Shown: one piece after another, positions 1 to 8,164 of the stretch
Layout: each line of letters begins with the position of its first letter
Position numbering within the stretch: position 1 is the stretch's first letter
Source of the DNA: an uncultured Fibrobacter sp.
GTDB taxonomy: Bacteria > Fibrobacterota > Fibrobacteria > Fibrobacterales > Fibrobacteraceae
Assembly: GCA_934691725.1 (NCBI GenBank)
Contig: CAKUTF010000038.1
Coordinates: 1 to 23,551 of the forward strand
Reading direction: 5' to 3'
DNA length: 23,551 nucleotides
Position numbers and translations under genes: made by a program
The notes under the pieces: model-generated
Told to the model about the DNA's origin: nothing
The model's input: only the letters and a program-made list of their open reading frames with translations
The model's database searches: none

Positions 1-215
1 CTTGACCGGGGAATCCCCTTTAAGGAATGGAATTTGACAGGTTAGCGAGCTTGTCGAGCTATTCAGAGCTTAGTTGATAGAACTTAGCGCTTAGAACAGC
101 AGACGTCTAGGCTTTTAAAAATGTCATTTCCTTGCCCCGACAAGGGAATCTCGTCCGATAATGACTGCTAGCGAGCTTGTCGAGCTATGCCCGATATGTA
201 TGAAAACAGGTTCTA
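1..215. repeat. Composite intergenic repeat, truncated by window edge
   Basis: This gene-free stretch is built from modules seen again at 9.5-10.0 kb and 12.6-12.8 kb. Positions 1-102 match 9702-9803 with about 10 mismatches and no gap. The 19-bp motif TAGCGAGCTTGYCGAGCTA occurs at 43-61 and 169-187. A GCAGACGTCTAGG-type module lies near 100-112. A hairpin lies at 127-148, with an 8-bp stem (one G-U pair) and a 6-nt loop. The left half of a further hairpin would lie before position 1. No coding potential is seen. The neighbouring minus-strand operon ends at 220, so this is its 3' flank, but no T-tract terminator is visible on that strand. Confidence 0.85.
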
Positions 216-219
216 ACAG

Positions 220-615
220 CTACTCGTTTTCGCGATCTTCTTTTTCCCTTTCGATTTCGGAAGGGAAAATTTTAAAATATTCGCGTTTCTTGTCTTCGAA
301 CAGTTGAAGCATCCGTTCCTGCTCGAATTGTTCCCGGTCGATATTCTGCATGTAAAATTCGTTTGTACGGAATTCGTGCTTGGTTAGAAGTTCCTTGACC
401 TCTTCGGAAAGATCGACTTCGTCCCACAGGATAAACATGGAACCTATCGCGCCTTCCCCGAAGATGCTCACGTCGAAGCGGATGGAATTTGAAGATGTCG
501 TATCGACATTCGAAATGTGGGACGCCTTTTGTGGACGGAAAATCACCGGGTCGTTTGCCGCAAGCGGAAAAGATGCGCTTACCGTCAAGGCGAGGAACAA
601 GAATTTTGCGTTCAT
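220..615 (-). CDS. Small exported protein of unknown function
   Basis: I do not recognise this 131-residue protein. It begins with a typical signal peptide (Lys at residue 4, hydrophobic stretch 5-17, likely cleavage after the LAA at 18-20). The mature part is about 110 residues, with a highly charged, Glu/Arg-rich and probably helical C-terminal third. There are no cysteines after the signal, so it is not a lipoprotein. The ATG at 615-613 overlaps the tsaD stop as ATGA, which supports this start over an ATG six codons upstream and implies translational coupling. Being third in the ybbR-tsaD operon suggests a cell-envelope location but no function. The gene ends next to the repeat region. Confidence 0.75.
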   Translation of the reverse strand: MNAKFLFLALTVSASFPLAANDPVIFRPQKASHISNVDTTSSNSIRFDVSIFGEGAIGSMFILWDEVDLSEEVKELLTKHEFRTNEFYMQNIDREQFEQERMLQLFEDKKREYFKIFPSEIEREKEDRENE

Positions 616-1622
616 TGGGCGAGAGGCATCCATGGTTTGACGTCGGTCGATGTTTCGGAGAGCATTCCCGCGCGGGCGCGGCGAATGGCCGCTGCCGCAA
701 TCATCGCTCCGTTGTCGGTGCTGTTGTAGAGAGATGGAAACGCCAGGCGGACGCCGTGACGTTCGCAGTAATTCTTGAGCCGTTCTCGGAGAAGCCCGTT
801 TGCGGAAACGCCTCCGCCGACGATCAGCGTTTTCATCCCGGTCTTTTTCAATGCCCAGATGGTCTTGGAAACGAGAATGTCGATGATGGCATCTTCGATG
901 GACGCGGCGATGTCGCCGAGGTTTTCCCGGATGAATTCCGGCGTATTGGATTCGACATAGCGTCTGACGGCGGTCTTTAACCCGCTGAAGGAAAATTCCC
1001 CGTTGTCTTCGCCTTTGAGCGCCCGTGGGAAAACGTGAAAGTGCCGGTTTCTTCCCTTGGCTAGTTTGCCGATTGTAGCCCCTGCCGGGTATTTGAGCCC
1101 GATGAGAATCCCGCTTTTGTCGAAGGCTTCGCCGGCTGCGTCGTCTCGCGTGCGACCGAGCAGCGTGTAACGGAATCCGGGTTCTTCGAGAACCAGTTCC
1201 GTGTGTCCGCCCGAAACGGTGAGAGTCAGGTAGGGAGGCTCGAGATCGGGTTCCGTGAGCCAGGCGGCGGAAAGGTGTCCTTCGAGATGGTTGATGCCGT
1301 AAGCGGGAATGCCCAGGTCTCGGGCGAGTCCGCGGGCAAAGCTCGCTCCGACGAGAAGCGGTCCCATAAGGCCCGGTCCGCGGGTAAAGGCAATTGCGTC
1401 GATGTCCCGGACGGAAATTTTCGCCTCGGTTATCGCTTCGTTACAAATCGTCGTAATCTTTTCGAGATGGGCGCGTGCAGCGACTTCGGGAACCACTCCG
1501 CCGTAGAGCGCATGTTCCGCGATTTGGCTGTAGAGCGGGTTGGAAAGGATTTCTAGCGGATCGTCGCGCAGGACCGCGCAAGCCGTTTCGTCACAGCTCG
1601 ATTCAATGCCTAGCCAGATCAT
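612..1622 (-). CDS. tsaD: tRNA N6-adenosine threonylcarbamoyltransferase TsaD
   Basis: TsaD transfers the threonylcarbamoyl group from TC-AMP to A37 of ANN-decoding tRNAs, working with TsaB and TsaE in the cytoplasm. The 336-residue length is normal for the family. The N-terminus (LGIESSCDETA, residues 4-14) is the ASKHA-fold signature. The metal-binding NHLEGH motif is at 111-116 (His112, His116). SGGHT is at 137-141, and a C-terminal GGGVSAN and STDNGAMIA complete the nucleotide site. The ATG overlaps the stop of the upstream YbbR gene as ATGA, and its own stop overlaps the next gene the same way. Neither tsaB nor tsaE is adjacent. The identification is secure. Confidence 0.97.
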   Translation of the reverse strand: MIWLGIESSCDETACAVLRDDPLEILSNPLYSQIAEHALYGGVVPEVAARAHLEKITTICNEAITEAKISVRDIDAIAFTRGPGLMGPLLVGASFARGLARDLGIPAYGINHLEGHLSAAWLTEPDLEPPYLTLTVSGGHTELVLEEPGFRYTLLGRTRDDAAGEAFDKSGILIGLKYPAGATIGKLAKGRNRHFHVFPRALKGEDNGEFSFSGLKTAVRRYVESNTPEFIRENLGDIAASIEDAIIDILVSKTIWALKKTGMKTLIVGGGVSANGLLRERLKNYCERHGVRLAFPSLYNSTDNGAMIAAAAIRRARAGMLSETSTDVKPWMPLAQ

Positions 1623-2611
1623 CTTGCCTCCTCCGGTTTCTTGTCTAGAGCCTCGGTGTCTTCAGATGCAGTTTTCGCGGTGTCTAGCGGCTCCCGTTTT
1701 TTCAGATAGAATTTTTCGGGATGAACCTGGAAACTCTTGATTTCGTTGTAGATCCGGACGGTCGGTTCGAGGCTATCGACATCTTCGATGGCGAAACGGT
1801 TGAACTCGATGAGGAGCAGGATCGAGTCGCGCTTCATTTCGGAAAGGATACCTTTGCCGCCCGAGACTTCTACCGTAGCGAATGCCGGTTCGAGCGAATA
1901 TTCCGACCGGTCGTATTTGCCGACGAGGCGGACGGGGACTTTTTCAAACGAGGTGCGGGAAAGCGTCTGGACTTCGACGGAAACCTTTGCCGCGCTGTCG
2001 CTCGGATAGACATATGGCGGAAGTTTCGAAAAGTCGAGAGGCACGGAAAAATTCTGGTTCGTATCGAGATTTGCCTTGGAAAACTCTTGCGTCGGAATTT
2101 CAAAAATGCGGGTGAGGGCTTCCCTCGCTCCGGCAACGGTAATCGTATCCGGAACAGGTTTTGGCGTCCCCACGATCGTGTAGCCGTCCTTTGCGCGAAA
2201 CGCTCCCTTGAGATGCACCGGGATGACGCGAGAGATTCGCGTGTCGATTTCGATTTCTAAGGCAGCTATCTGGCTTGCGTTTTCGTAGCGAACCGCCGGA
2301 AATTCCGGGGCGACAAAGTTCTCCTCGGATAAAATGATGCGTTCAAGGCCTAGTTCCGCTTCGTGCAGGTCGACGACGATTCTCGCCGCGTTTTCCCCTG
2401 CGCCCTTGAGGCGGATGAGATCGATCGCCGTGCCGCGTACCGTAACCGTAATCTGCGAAGCGGGCCGTGATGCGATGGCGAGATTTTCCGGAAGCCGCGT
2501 GAAGACGAGGGGAATTTCTATATCGATTTCCGTCATGCGCGCGGACACGACATAGAACCAGATGGCGATGCCAAAAATGCAGGCGACGATTTTTAATCCG
2601 ATGTGCTTCAT
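1619..2611 (-). CDS. YbbR-domain membrane-anchored protein (CdaR-like)
   Basis: This 330-residue protein has one N-terminal membrane helix (about residues 5-23, GLKIVACIFGIAIWFYVVS). The rest is an extracytoplasmic region with repeated beta-rich units typical of YbbR domains: an early VTVRGTAIDL segment, a VIPVHLKGAF segment near 150, and a PVRLVGKYD segment near 230. In Firmicutes the YbbR protein CdaR regulates the diadenylate cyclase CdaA. No cdaA gene is adjacent here, because the upstream neighbour is divergent ftsX. The C-terminal 30 residues are charged and probably disordered. It starts with ATG preceded by a GAAAGAGAG stretch and heads the ybbR-tsaD-small protein operon. Family assignment is good; the role is unproven. 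Confidence 0.85.
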   Translation of the reverse strand: MKHIGLKIVACIFGIAIWFYVVSARMTEIDIEIPLVFTRLPENLAIASRPASQITVTVRGTAIDLIRLKGAGENAARIVVDLHEAELGLERIILSEENFVAPEFPAVRYENASQIAALEIEIDTRISRVIPVHLKGAFRAKDGYTIVGTPKPVPDTITVAGAREALTRIFEIPTQEFSKANLDTNQNFSVPLDFSKLPPYVYPSDSAAKVSVEVQTLSRTSFEKVPVRLVGKYDRSEYSLEPAFATVEVSGGKGILSEMKRDSILLLIEFNRFAIEDVDSLEPTVRIYNEIKSFQVHPEKFYLKKREPLDTAKTASEDTEALDKKPEEAR

Positions 2612-2639
2612 CTCTCTTTCAAAAATAGTTATAAAAAGT

Positions 2640-2645
2640 TATATT
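2640..2645 (+). promoter_or_regulatory. Candidate -10 box (TATATT) for ftsX
   Basis: TATATT lies 7 nt before the GTG start of ftsX in the 41-bp divergent gap between ybbR and ftsX. The -35 region is poor (TTTCAA at 2617-2622, 17-bp spacing). If it is used, transcription would start at or very near the GTG. This is a sequence match only. Confidence 0.35.
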
Positions 2646-2652
2646 CGTTCGC

Positions 2653-3537
2653 GTGCTGAACCAAATTCGATATCTAATTTCAGAAGCGTTTCGCGGTTGG
2701 AAGGAACATCGCACGGTCGTATTTCCGTCTCTCGTGACGATTTTTCTCTGCGCGGTTCTTCTCGGGCTTTCGGGTGCGTTTCTGCTCGGCGCCTACCGGC
2801 TTTCAAATGTCGAAGGAAAACTCTACCGCATCGAGGCCTTTTTGAAGGATTCCGTACCGAAGGATTCCGTGCGGGCCTTGCACGAAGAGCTTTTGAAATT
2901 CAAGGAATTCGACACCGTTGCCTATAAAAGTGCGGACATGGCGATGGAGGATTTTAAGCGGAACTTTTCGGAAGAGATGCTTGCGGAAGTCGATGGAAAT
3001 CCGCTCCCGGCATCCTTTGCCATGACGCTTTCCCCGCGTTACCGGGAGCCTTCTATTTTGCACGAGCTGGTGCTTGCGCTTGAAAAGAATCCGGCGTTCG
3101 ATGCGGTAGAGGCTCCGACCGTTTTCGTTGACCGAATCGCCGAGTGGAAATTTGCCCTGGTCTTTTGGCCTATCGCGACGACCGCTCTCATTTTCGCAAC
3201 GCTTTTCCTCATCATCGGAAACGCCGTGCGTCTGTCGCTTTTTTCGCGAAAGCTTTTGGTGGAAAACTTGAAGTATGCGGGAGGCTCCGCCTTTTTCATC
3301 GAGTTCCCGTTTCTTCTCGAAGGAATCATGCAGGGTGTCTGCGCGAGCGGTCTTGCCGCCTTGCTTCTCGCCTTTGCCGAAAACTCCCTTTCGCGGGAAA
3401 TTCCCGTTCTCGGCTTTTATCTCGGCGGCTACAGGTGGCTTCTCCTGTTTGTCGTTATCGCGGTGACTCTCGTTTCGGTGTATTCGAGCTATCGCAGCGT
3501 CCGTGGATTCTTGAAGCACGACGCGACGGAAAACTAG
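2653..3537 (+). CDS. ftsX: Cell division protein FtsX
   Basis: FtsX is the membrane subunit of the FtsEX complex, which relays ATP hydrolysis to periplasmic amidase activators during septal peptidoglycan splitting. This 294-residue protein has the family topology: TM1 about 22-47, a periplasmic domain about 50-165, then TM2 167-190, TM3 214-242 and TM4 261-282, with a short cytoplasmic tail. The region after TM2 (VRLSLFSRK, 192-200, then LKYAGGS) matches the conserved FtsX core. The start is GTG; no Shine-Dalgarno is visible upstream. envC follows after 3 bp, which fits the FtsX-EnvC partnership, but the usual upstream ftsE ATPase gene is missing from this locus. A divergent ybbR occupies that place. 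Confidence 0.92.
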   Translation: MLNQIRYLISEAFRGWKEHRTVVFPSLVTIFLCAVLLGLSGAFLLGAYRLSNVEGKLYRIEAFLKDSVPKDSVRALHEELLKFKEFDTVAYKSADMAMEDFKRNFSEEMLAEVDGNPLPASFAMTLSPRYREPSILHELVLALEKNPAFDAVEAPTVFVDRIAEWKFALVFWPIATTALIFATLFLIIGNAVRLSLFSRKLLVENLKYAGGSAFFIEFPFLLEGIMQGVCASGLAALLLAFAENSLSREIPVLGFYLGGYRWLLLFVVIAVTLVSVYSSYRSVRGFLKHDATEN

Positions 3538-3540
3538 GCC

Positions 3541-4770
3541 ATGAAATTTCGTCTGTTCCTGATTTCTTGTCTGATTCTCTTTTTGGGGAGCGGCCTGTCG
3601 TTTGCAGCGAAAAAGACGACCGCGGGGGAGCTTTCAAGACAGCGGTCGGAACTCAGGAACCTGGAAACAAATCTAGCGAAGCAACGGAAGCGGATAAGGC
3701 TTCTCGAATCCGAGGAAAAAGGCGTTCTCAACACGATTGCCGTCCTAGATGAAAATTTAAACCGCACAAAGGAATATGTCCAGCTTTTATCGCGGAACGA
3801 ATTGACGGTAAAAAAATCGCTCCGGGAAATTAACGGGGAACTGGATTCGCTCGACATCGAAATTTCTCGGCGAAACGAGGCGATGAAAAAGCGGATTCGA
3901 AAGCTTTACATCCGCGGCGGAACAGGAATCTGGAATGCCGTCTATGCGGAAATCAAGGGGGAAGCTTCTCCGGAACGCCAGCTTTATTATGTCGATCGCC
4001 TGCTTGCGCGCGACCGTGAACAGGTCGAAAAACTGTCCTGGCTTTTGCGGGAACGTTCGCTCAAGAAACGCGAAGCGACCAGCCGGCTTTCGGAGCTTCA
4101 CAGCCTGCAGGCGAAAAAGGCCGCGGAAGAGGAGGGGTTAAAATCCCAGATTCAGACGCAGGGAACGGTTCTTGCAACGGTCCAGAAAAATAAAACCTTG
4201 CAGCAGCGGGCCGTCCAGGAAATCGAGCGGAACCAGAAAACGATGCTTGCGCTGATTCGAAAGCTCGAAAAAAAACGCGAACGGGAAATCGCCGAGGCGA
4301 AAAAGGCGAAGCAGAAAAAGAAGGCGCAAAAGCCCGGCAAGAAAATCGCGAAGCTGCCGCATGTCCCGGTGAAGCCGATAGGCCCGAAGTGTATGCCGCT
4401 AGACGGTGAAATCATCAGCCGGTATGGAATGCACGAACATCCCGTTCTGCACATCATGACGCGCAACCTGGGAATCGAAATCCGCGGAAAGAAAGGCGCA
4501 AAGGTTCGGGCGGCTGCAGCGGGAACCGTCGCCATGGTGGCGGAAATCGACGGTCGCGGCCCGTCTGTCATCATCGAGCACGAAGGCGGCGTCTATTCCG
4601 TCTATGGCCACATGAGCGAAATCCGTGTCCGGGAAGGCGAACGGGTGAAAAATTGCGAGGATATCGGAACGGTCGGCGATATCGCTTCCCTAAACGGAAT
4701 TAAATTGTATTTCCAGTTGAGCGAAGGAACCGATACGGTCGATCCTTTGAAGTGGTTGAAAAAGAAATGA
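3541..4770 (+). CDS. envC: Murein hydrolase activator EnvC (degenerate LytM domain)
   Basis: EnvC-type proteins sit in the periplasm, bind FtsX and activate cell-wall amidases rather than cutting peptidoglycan themselves. The 409-residue protein has a signal peptide (1-22), a long charged coiled coil (about 25-265, with a Lys-rich linker 255-270) and a C-terminal LytM/M23 domain (about 285-405). The M23 zinc ligands are replaced: the H-x-G-x-D motif reads NLGIE (Asn309, Glu313), and the H-x-H motif reads KLY (Lys388, Tyr390). The YGH histidine (357) remains. Loss of these ligands matches the inactive EnvC subclass. It begins 3 bp after ftsX, and its stop overlaps the holB ATG. Confidence 0.93.
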   Translation: MKFRLFLISCLILFLGSGLSFAAKKTTAGELSRQRSELRNLETNLAKQRKRIRLLESEEKGVLNTIAVLDENLNRTKEYVQLLSRNELTVKKSLREINGELDSLDIEISRRNEAMKKRIRKLYIRGGTGIWNAVYAEIKGEASPERQLYYVDRLLARDREQVEKLSWLLRERSLKKREATSRLSELHSLQAKKAAEEEGLKSQIQTQGTVLATVQKNKTLQQRAVQEIERNQKTMLALIRKLEKKREREIAEAKKAKQKKKAQKPGKKIAKLPHVPVKPIGPKCMPLDGEIISRYGMHEHPVLHIMTRNLGIEIRGKKGAKVRAAAAGTVAMVAEIDGRGPSVIIEHEGGVYSVYGHMSEIRVREGERVKNCEDIGTVGDIASLNGIKLYFQLSEGTDTVDPLKWLKKK

Positions 4771-5888
4771 AAAGATTTTGTCTCGAAGGTCCAAAGTCCC
4801 AGCAAGGCGCGCGAACGCTTCTTGAAAACGCGCTTGTCGAAAACCGTTTTCCGCAGGCGGTCCTGATCGAAGGCGAACGCGGAATCGGCAAGAAGGGACT
4901 TGCTATCGAGCTTGCGAAGACGCTCTCCTGTACGGATGGCGAACGGGCTCCTTGCGGAAAGTGCCTAGGCTGTAAACTTGCAACGGATCCGGGAAATGTA
5001 CAGGGCTGGGTGATTCCGCTTGAAACCGCCGAGGCGAATGCGAAATCCGCAGCGGATGTCTCGGGCGCGTCCAAGGCGAAAACCGTCGAAGAAATCAAGT
5101 CGGAATATATCGCAAAGGTTTTCGAAAATCCTTATTCGGTTTCCGTCTTTTCGGGAATTTCGCAAATCTCGGTGGAACAGATTCGGAGCATGACTTCCCA
5201 GTTTTCGAAGGCGAGTGTCGGGGTGCGGACTGTCATCATCGCCGAAGCGGACCGGATGAACGAAGCCGCGGCCAATGCGCTTTTGAAAACGCTCGAAGAA
5301 GTCCCGCCAAATACCTACTTCATTCTCACGGCGTCGAACAGCGGAAAGCTTTTGCAGACAATCCGCAGCCGCTGTCTTTCGCTTTGCTTGCCTGCGATTT
5401 CTTCTCTCGAAGTCGCGGAAATCGTCCGTCGGATTTCGGACGAGGAAGTTTCTCCTGATGCGCTCGGGATGGCGCAGGGGTCTCCGGGAATGGCGTGTTA
5501 TTACAACGAAAATATCGCGGAAAACGAAACGCTTGCCGTCGATTTTTTGAAGGACAGCGTCGAAGGAAACTATTCGGATTTGTTTTTTGAACTGGACAGG
5601 AATTTTCCGAGAGGCGCTTCGGCGGCGGACAAGGCGGTGACGGTCTTGGATTTTGCCGGATTTCTCGTTGCGGACGCCATTCGGATTTTTTCCGGCGAGC
5701 CTGTACGGATGCCCGATCAGCGGAAAAATCTGGAACAAATGGATTTGGGACGCTTCGGGGCGGAAGCCTTGGAAAAGGCGATTCTCGACATAAACATCGC
5801 GTCGGAAAAAATTGCCAACCGTAAAAATTCGGCGATTGTCGCTCTCCAGACCTTAGCAATCGGCCTCTTTGAAGGATACAAGAAATGA
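4767..5888 (+). CDS. holB: DNA polymerase III subunit delta prime
   Basis: Delta prime is the stator of the replication clamp loader, partnering with DnaX and delta to load the beta clamp. The 373-residue product has an AAA+ fold. It shows a P-loop-like GERGIGKK (36-43), a four-cysteine zinc module (Cys55, 63, 66, 69, including CGKCLGC) and the SRC motif (201-203) that contributes the arginine finger. The ATG at 4767 overlaps the envC stop as ATGA. An in-frame GTG at 4752 would add five residues but lies inside envC. About 30 extra residues, Ala/Lys/Glu-rich, sit after the zinc module (about 88-120) compared with E. coli. recJ follows with another ATGA overlap. Confidence 0.93.
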   Translation: MKRFCLEGPKSQQGARTLLENALVENRFPQAVLIEGERGIGKKGLAIELAKTLSCTDGERAPCGKCLGCKLATDPGNVQGWVIPLETAEANAKSAADVSGASKAKTVEEIKSEYIAKVFENPYSVSVFSGISQISVEQIRSMTSQFSKASVGVRTVIIAEADRMNEAAANALLKTLEEVPPNTYFILTASNSGKLLQTIRSRCLSLCLPAISSLEVAEIVRRISDEEVSPDALGMAQGSPGMACYYNENIAENETLAVDFLKDSVEGNYSDLFFELDRNFPRGASAADKAVTVLDFAGFLVADAIRIFSGEPVRMPDQRKNLEQMDLGRFGAEALEKAILDINIASEKIANRKNSAIVALQTLAIGLFEGYKK

Positions 5889-7579
5889 ACGCGGAACTTC
5901 TCGCCACGTCGATAGCCTACCGGTTGGATATTCCGCATCTTTTGGCACGGATTCTTGTCGCGAAAGGGTGTTCGTCGGTTGCCGAAGCCTATGGGAAGAT
6001 TCACAGCGTGCCCGCCCATGTTCTCGATCCGCTGTCATCCAAGACGCCGATGCGCGGCATGAAGGAAGCCTTGGACTGGATTTTGCAGGCGAGGGATTCG
6101 GGGGAAAAACTCTGCATTTTCGGAGACTATGACATGGACGGCTTGACGGGAACCGCCATTCTCAAACGGGGACTTTCCGAAATAGGGATAGACGCTTCAT
6201 GGCGATTGCCGTGCCGGCTGGGTTCCGGTTCCGGCTACGGGCTTTCGGTGGAAGTTGTCGGGCAAATGCTTGCCGACGGCGTCAAGTATCTTCTGACCGT
6301 CGATACGGGAATCACGGCAAATGCGGAAATCGAATATGCCAAGTCGAAGGGGATGCGCGTGATGGTCATCGATCACCACGAACCTTCGGGCGACGGGCTT
6401 CCTCCGTGTGATGTTCTGCTCGATCCTTGCCAGGACGACTGCCTCTACCCGAACAAGTCGCTTTGCGGCGCGGGCGTTTCGTACAAATTCATCGACGCTC
6501 TTTTCAAAAAGGAAAACAAGGGCTCTGCGGAAAAGTATCTGGATTTGGTCGCGCTGGGAACGCTTGCGGATTTGGTCGAGATGACGCCCGAGAACCGCTA
6601 CTTGACGCGGCGCGGGCTTTCGATGCTTTTGGAAAGCCATTGGCCCGGCGTCCGGGAACTTTGCCGTCGCCAATTGGAAAATTCCCCCTATGTCGGCGGG
6701 CAGGATGTTCTCTTCCGAATCGCTCCGCTGATGAATGCTCCTGGTCGGATGGACAAGCCCGATGCCGCTTTGGATATTCTGCTTTGCGACAAGGTTTCCG
6801 ACGCCCCGGAACTTTTGGGCAGGCTCTTCAAGTATAACGAGCTCCGCAAGAAAACGGAAGCGGACATTTCCCGGGTCGCTATCGACCTGGTGAAGGAACG
6901 CTACGGAGAAGAAATTCCGCGCGTTCTTGTCGTCGAAGGGAAATCCTGGCATCCGGGAGTCATCGGAATCGTGGCGGCGAAAATCGCGCAGACCTTTAAC
7001 CGTCCTTCCGCCGTCCTTTCGCTTGAAAACGGCATTGCGCAGGCTTCGGCCCGGGCAGTTCCCGGCTTCAACTGGCACAAGGCCCTGTTCGAAGTCCGCG
7101 ACCTGTTTCTCCGCTGGGGTGGGCATGCAAACGCCGCGGGTTTCAGCATCCGCGAAGAGAACATTTCTCTCTTGCGGGAACGCTTGCAGGACTTGGCCGT
7201 GGAGCAGAACTATCCGAGCGACGAAAGCATCCATGAGGAAATTTCGGACTATGTCCCGGCGGCGCTGAACGAAATCACCCCGCGCTTTATGCAGGCTCTC
7301 CAGGATTTGGAACCGTTCGGCGGAAAAAATCCCTACCCGGTTCTCTATGCGGAAAATGTCCAGGTCGATCGCCTGCGCGAACTGCGCGGCGGACACTTGC
7401 AGCTCAAGCTTTCGCAAGGCGGAAGTCCCCAGTTCTCGGCGATAGCCTTCGGGATGGCGGACGCCAAAAGGCAAATCGAAAAATCCCGCAAGACGGTCTC
7501 CCTCTTTTTTGAACCGGTCTGGAATGTCTATAGCGGCCAGCGGACCATCCAGCTGCTTGTCAAGTCGTTCGGAAAGTAA
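5885..7579 (+). CDS. recJ: Single-stranded-DNA-specific 5'-3' exonuclease RecJ
   Basis: RecJ degrades single-stranded DNA from the 5' end in RecF-pathway recombination and in base-excision and mismatch repair. The 564-residue length is close to E. coli RecJ. All DHH-family motifs are visible: GDYDMDG (80-86), DTG (140-142), DHH (163-165) and GTLAD (225-229). PLMNAPGRMD (281-290), SWHPGVIGIVAAK (354-366) and the DHHA1 motif GGHANAAG (412-419) follow, then a C-terminal OB-like domain with LEPFGGKNPYP. The ATG overlaps the holB stop as ATGA and has an AAGGA site eight bases upstream. It ends 9 bp from the stop of a convergent gene, with no visible terminator between them. Confidence 0.97.
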   Translation: MNAELLATSIAYRLDIPHLLARILVAKGCSSVAEAYGKIHSVPAHVLDPLSSKTPMRGMKEALDWILQARDSGEKLCIFGDYDMDGLTGTAILKRGLSEIGIDASWRLPCRLGSGSGYGLSVEVVGQMLADGVKYLLTVDTGITANAEIEYAKSKGMRVMVIDHHEPSGDGLPPCDVLLDPCQDDCLYPNKSLCGAGVSYKFIDALFKKENKGSAEKYLDLVALGTLADLVEMTPENRYLTRRGLSMLLESHWPGVRELCRRQLENSPYVGGQDVLFRIAPLMNAPGRMDKPDAALDILLCDKVSDAPELLGRLFKYNELRKKTEADISRVAIDLVKERYGEEIPRVLVVEGKSWHPGVIGIVAAKIAQTFNRPSAVLSLENGIAQASARAVPGFNWHKALFEVRDLFLRWGGHANAAGFSIREENISLLRERLQDLAVEQNYPSDESIHEEISDYVPAALNEITPRFMQALQDLEPFGGKNPYPVLYAENVQVDRLRELRGGHLQLKLSQGGSPQFSAIAFGMADAKRQIEKSRKTVSLFFEPVWNVYSGQRTIQLLVKSFGK

Positions 7580-7588
7580 ACCGGAAAA

Positions 7589-8032
7589 TCACTTCGCGTT
7601 CACGGAACGCAAGATCTCGATGAGTTTGTCCTTGCACTTGTCGATGAGGACAAAGGCTTCGAACATCCGGGCCTGCCGCCACTTTTTCTCGTATTGCTCT
7701 TCCCAGTTGATGGCGACTTCTTCGGGATTCTCCTTCCCCTTCTGCTCTTCGTTCCGGTACCAGACTTCCTTGTTTATCTCCTGGATGAGGTCGGCCATTT
7801 CCGCTGCGGGCTGGAGCGAGCCGCGGACGAGCAGGTAGGCGCGCAGGTTGTCGAGCAAAACACCGTCGCTCGGGTCTGCGCTGTCTTCCTTGGAAATAGC
7901 CCAGACGCGGTTCTTGTGGCGTTCGGCAAAGCCTAGCAGGCGCTGTTCGACCTTGGACAGTTCGCCTTTTGCGTATTTCGCTTCGACCGCTTCGCGCGGA
8001 TAGTAGATGGAATCTGGATAGTATTCAATCAT
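7589..8032 (-). CDS. Uncharacterised soluble protein following tRNA-Leu
   Basis: I do not recognise this 147-residue protein. It has no signal peptide or membrane helix. It is rich in charged and aromatic residues and appears mostly helical, with a helical C-terminal half (EEQYEKKWRQARMFEAF then a Lys-rich helix). The frame remains open upstream through the tRNA gene, but that part merely translates tRNA sequence. The ATG at 8032 is therefore preferred, 16 nt after the tRNA 3' end. The preceding AAGAAC is a weak ribosome binding site. It is convergent with recJ. Nothing in the context indicates its role beyond probable co-transcription with hemY and the tRNA. Confidence 0.7.
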   Translation of the reverse strand: MIEYYPDSIYYPREAVEAKYAKGELSKVEQRLLGFAERHKNRVWAISKEDSADPSDGVLLDNLRAYLLVRGSLQPAAEMADLIQEINKEVWYRNEEQKGKENPEEVAINWEEQYEKKWRQARMFEAFVLIDKCKDKLIEILRSVNAK

Positions 8033-8048
8033 AGTTCTTGTCGAGTAG

Positions 8049-8131
<83 letters not shown>

Positions 8132-8164
8132 CGGTGTGACGTCGGTAAATATACAAAAAGTGCG

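Noticed and set aside
586..600. 15-bp CAAGGCGAGGAACAA match between this site and 10701-10715
   Set aside because: One copy lies in the signal-peptide coding region of the small exported protein and the other before the endonuclease start; the match does not extend on either side, so it is treated as coincidence.
6197..7474. 425-codon open frame on the minus strand inside recJ
   Set aside because: It lies wholly antisense to a gene with every RecJ motif, shows no recognisable domain, and is explained by codon bias that keeps the opposite frame open.
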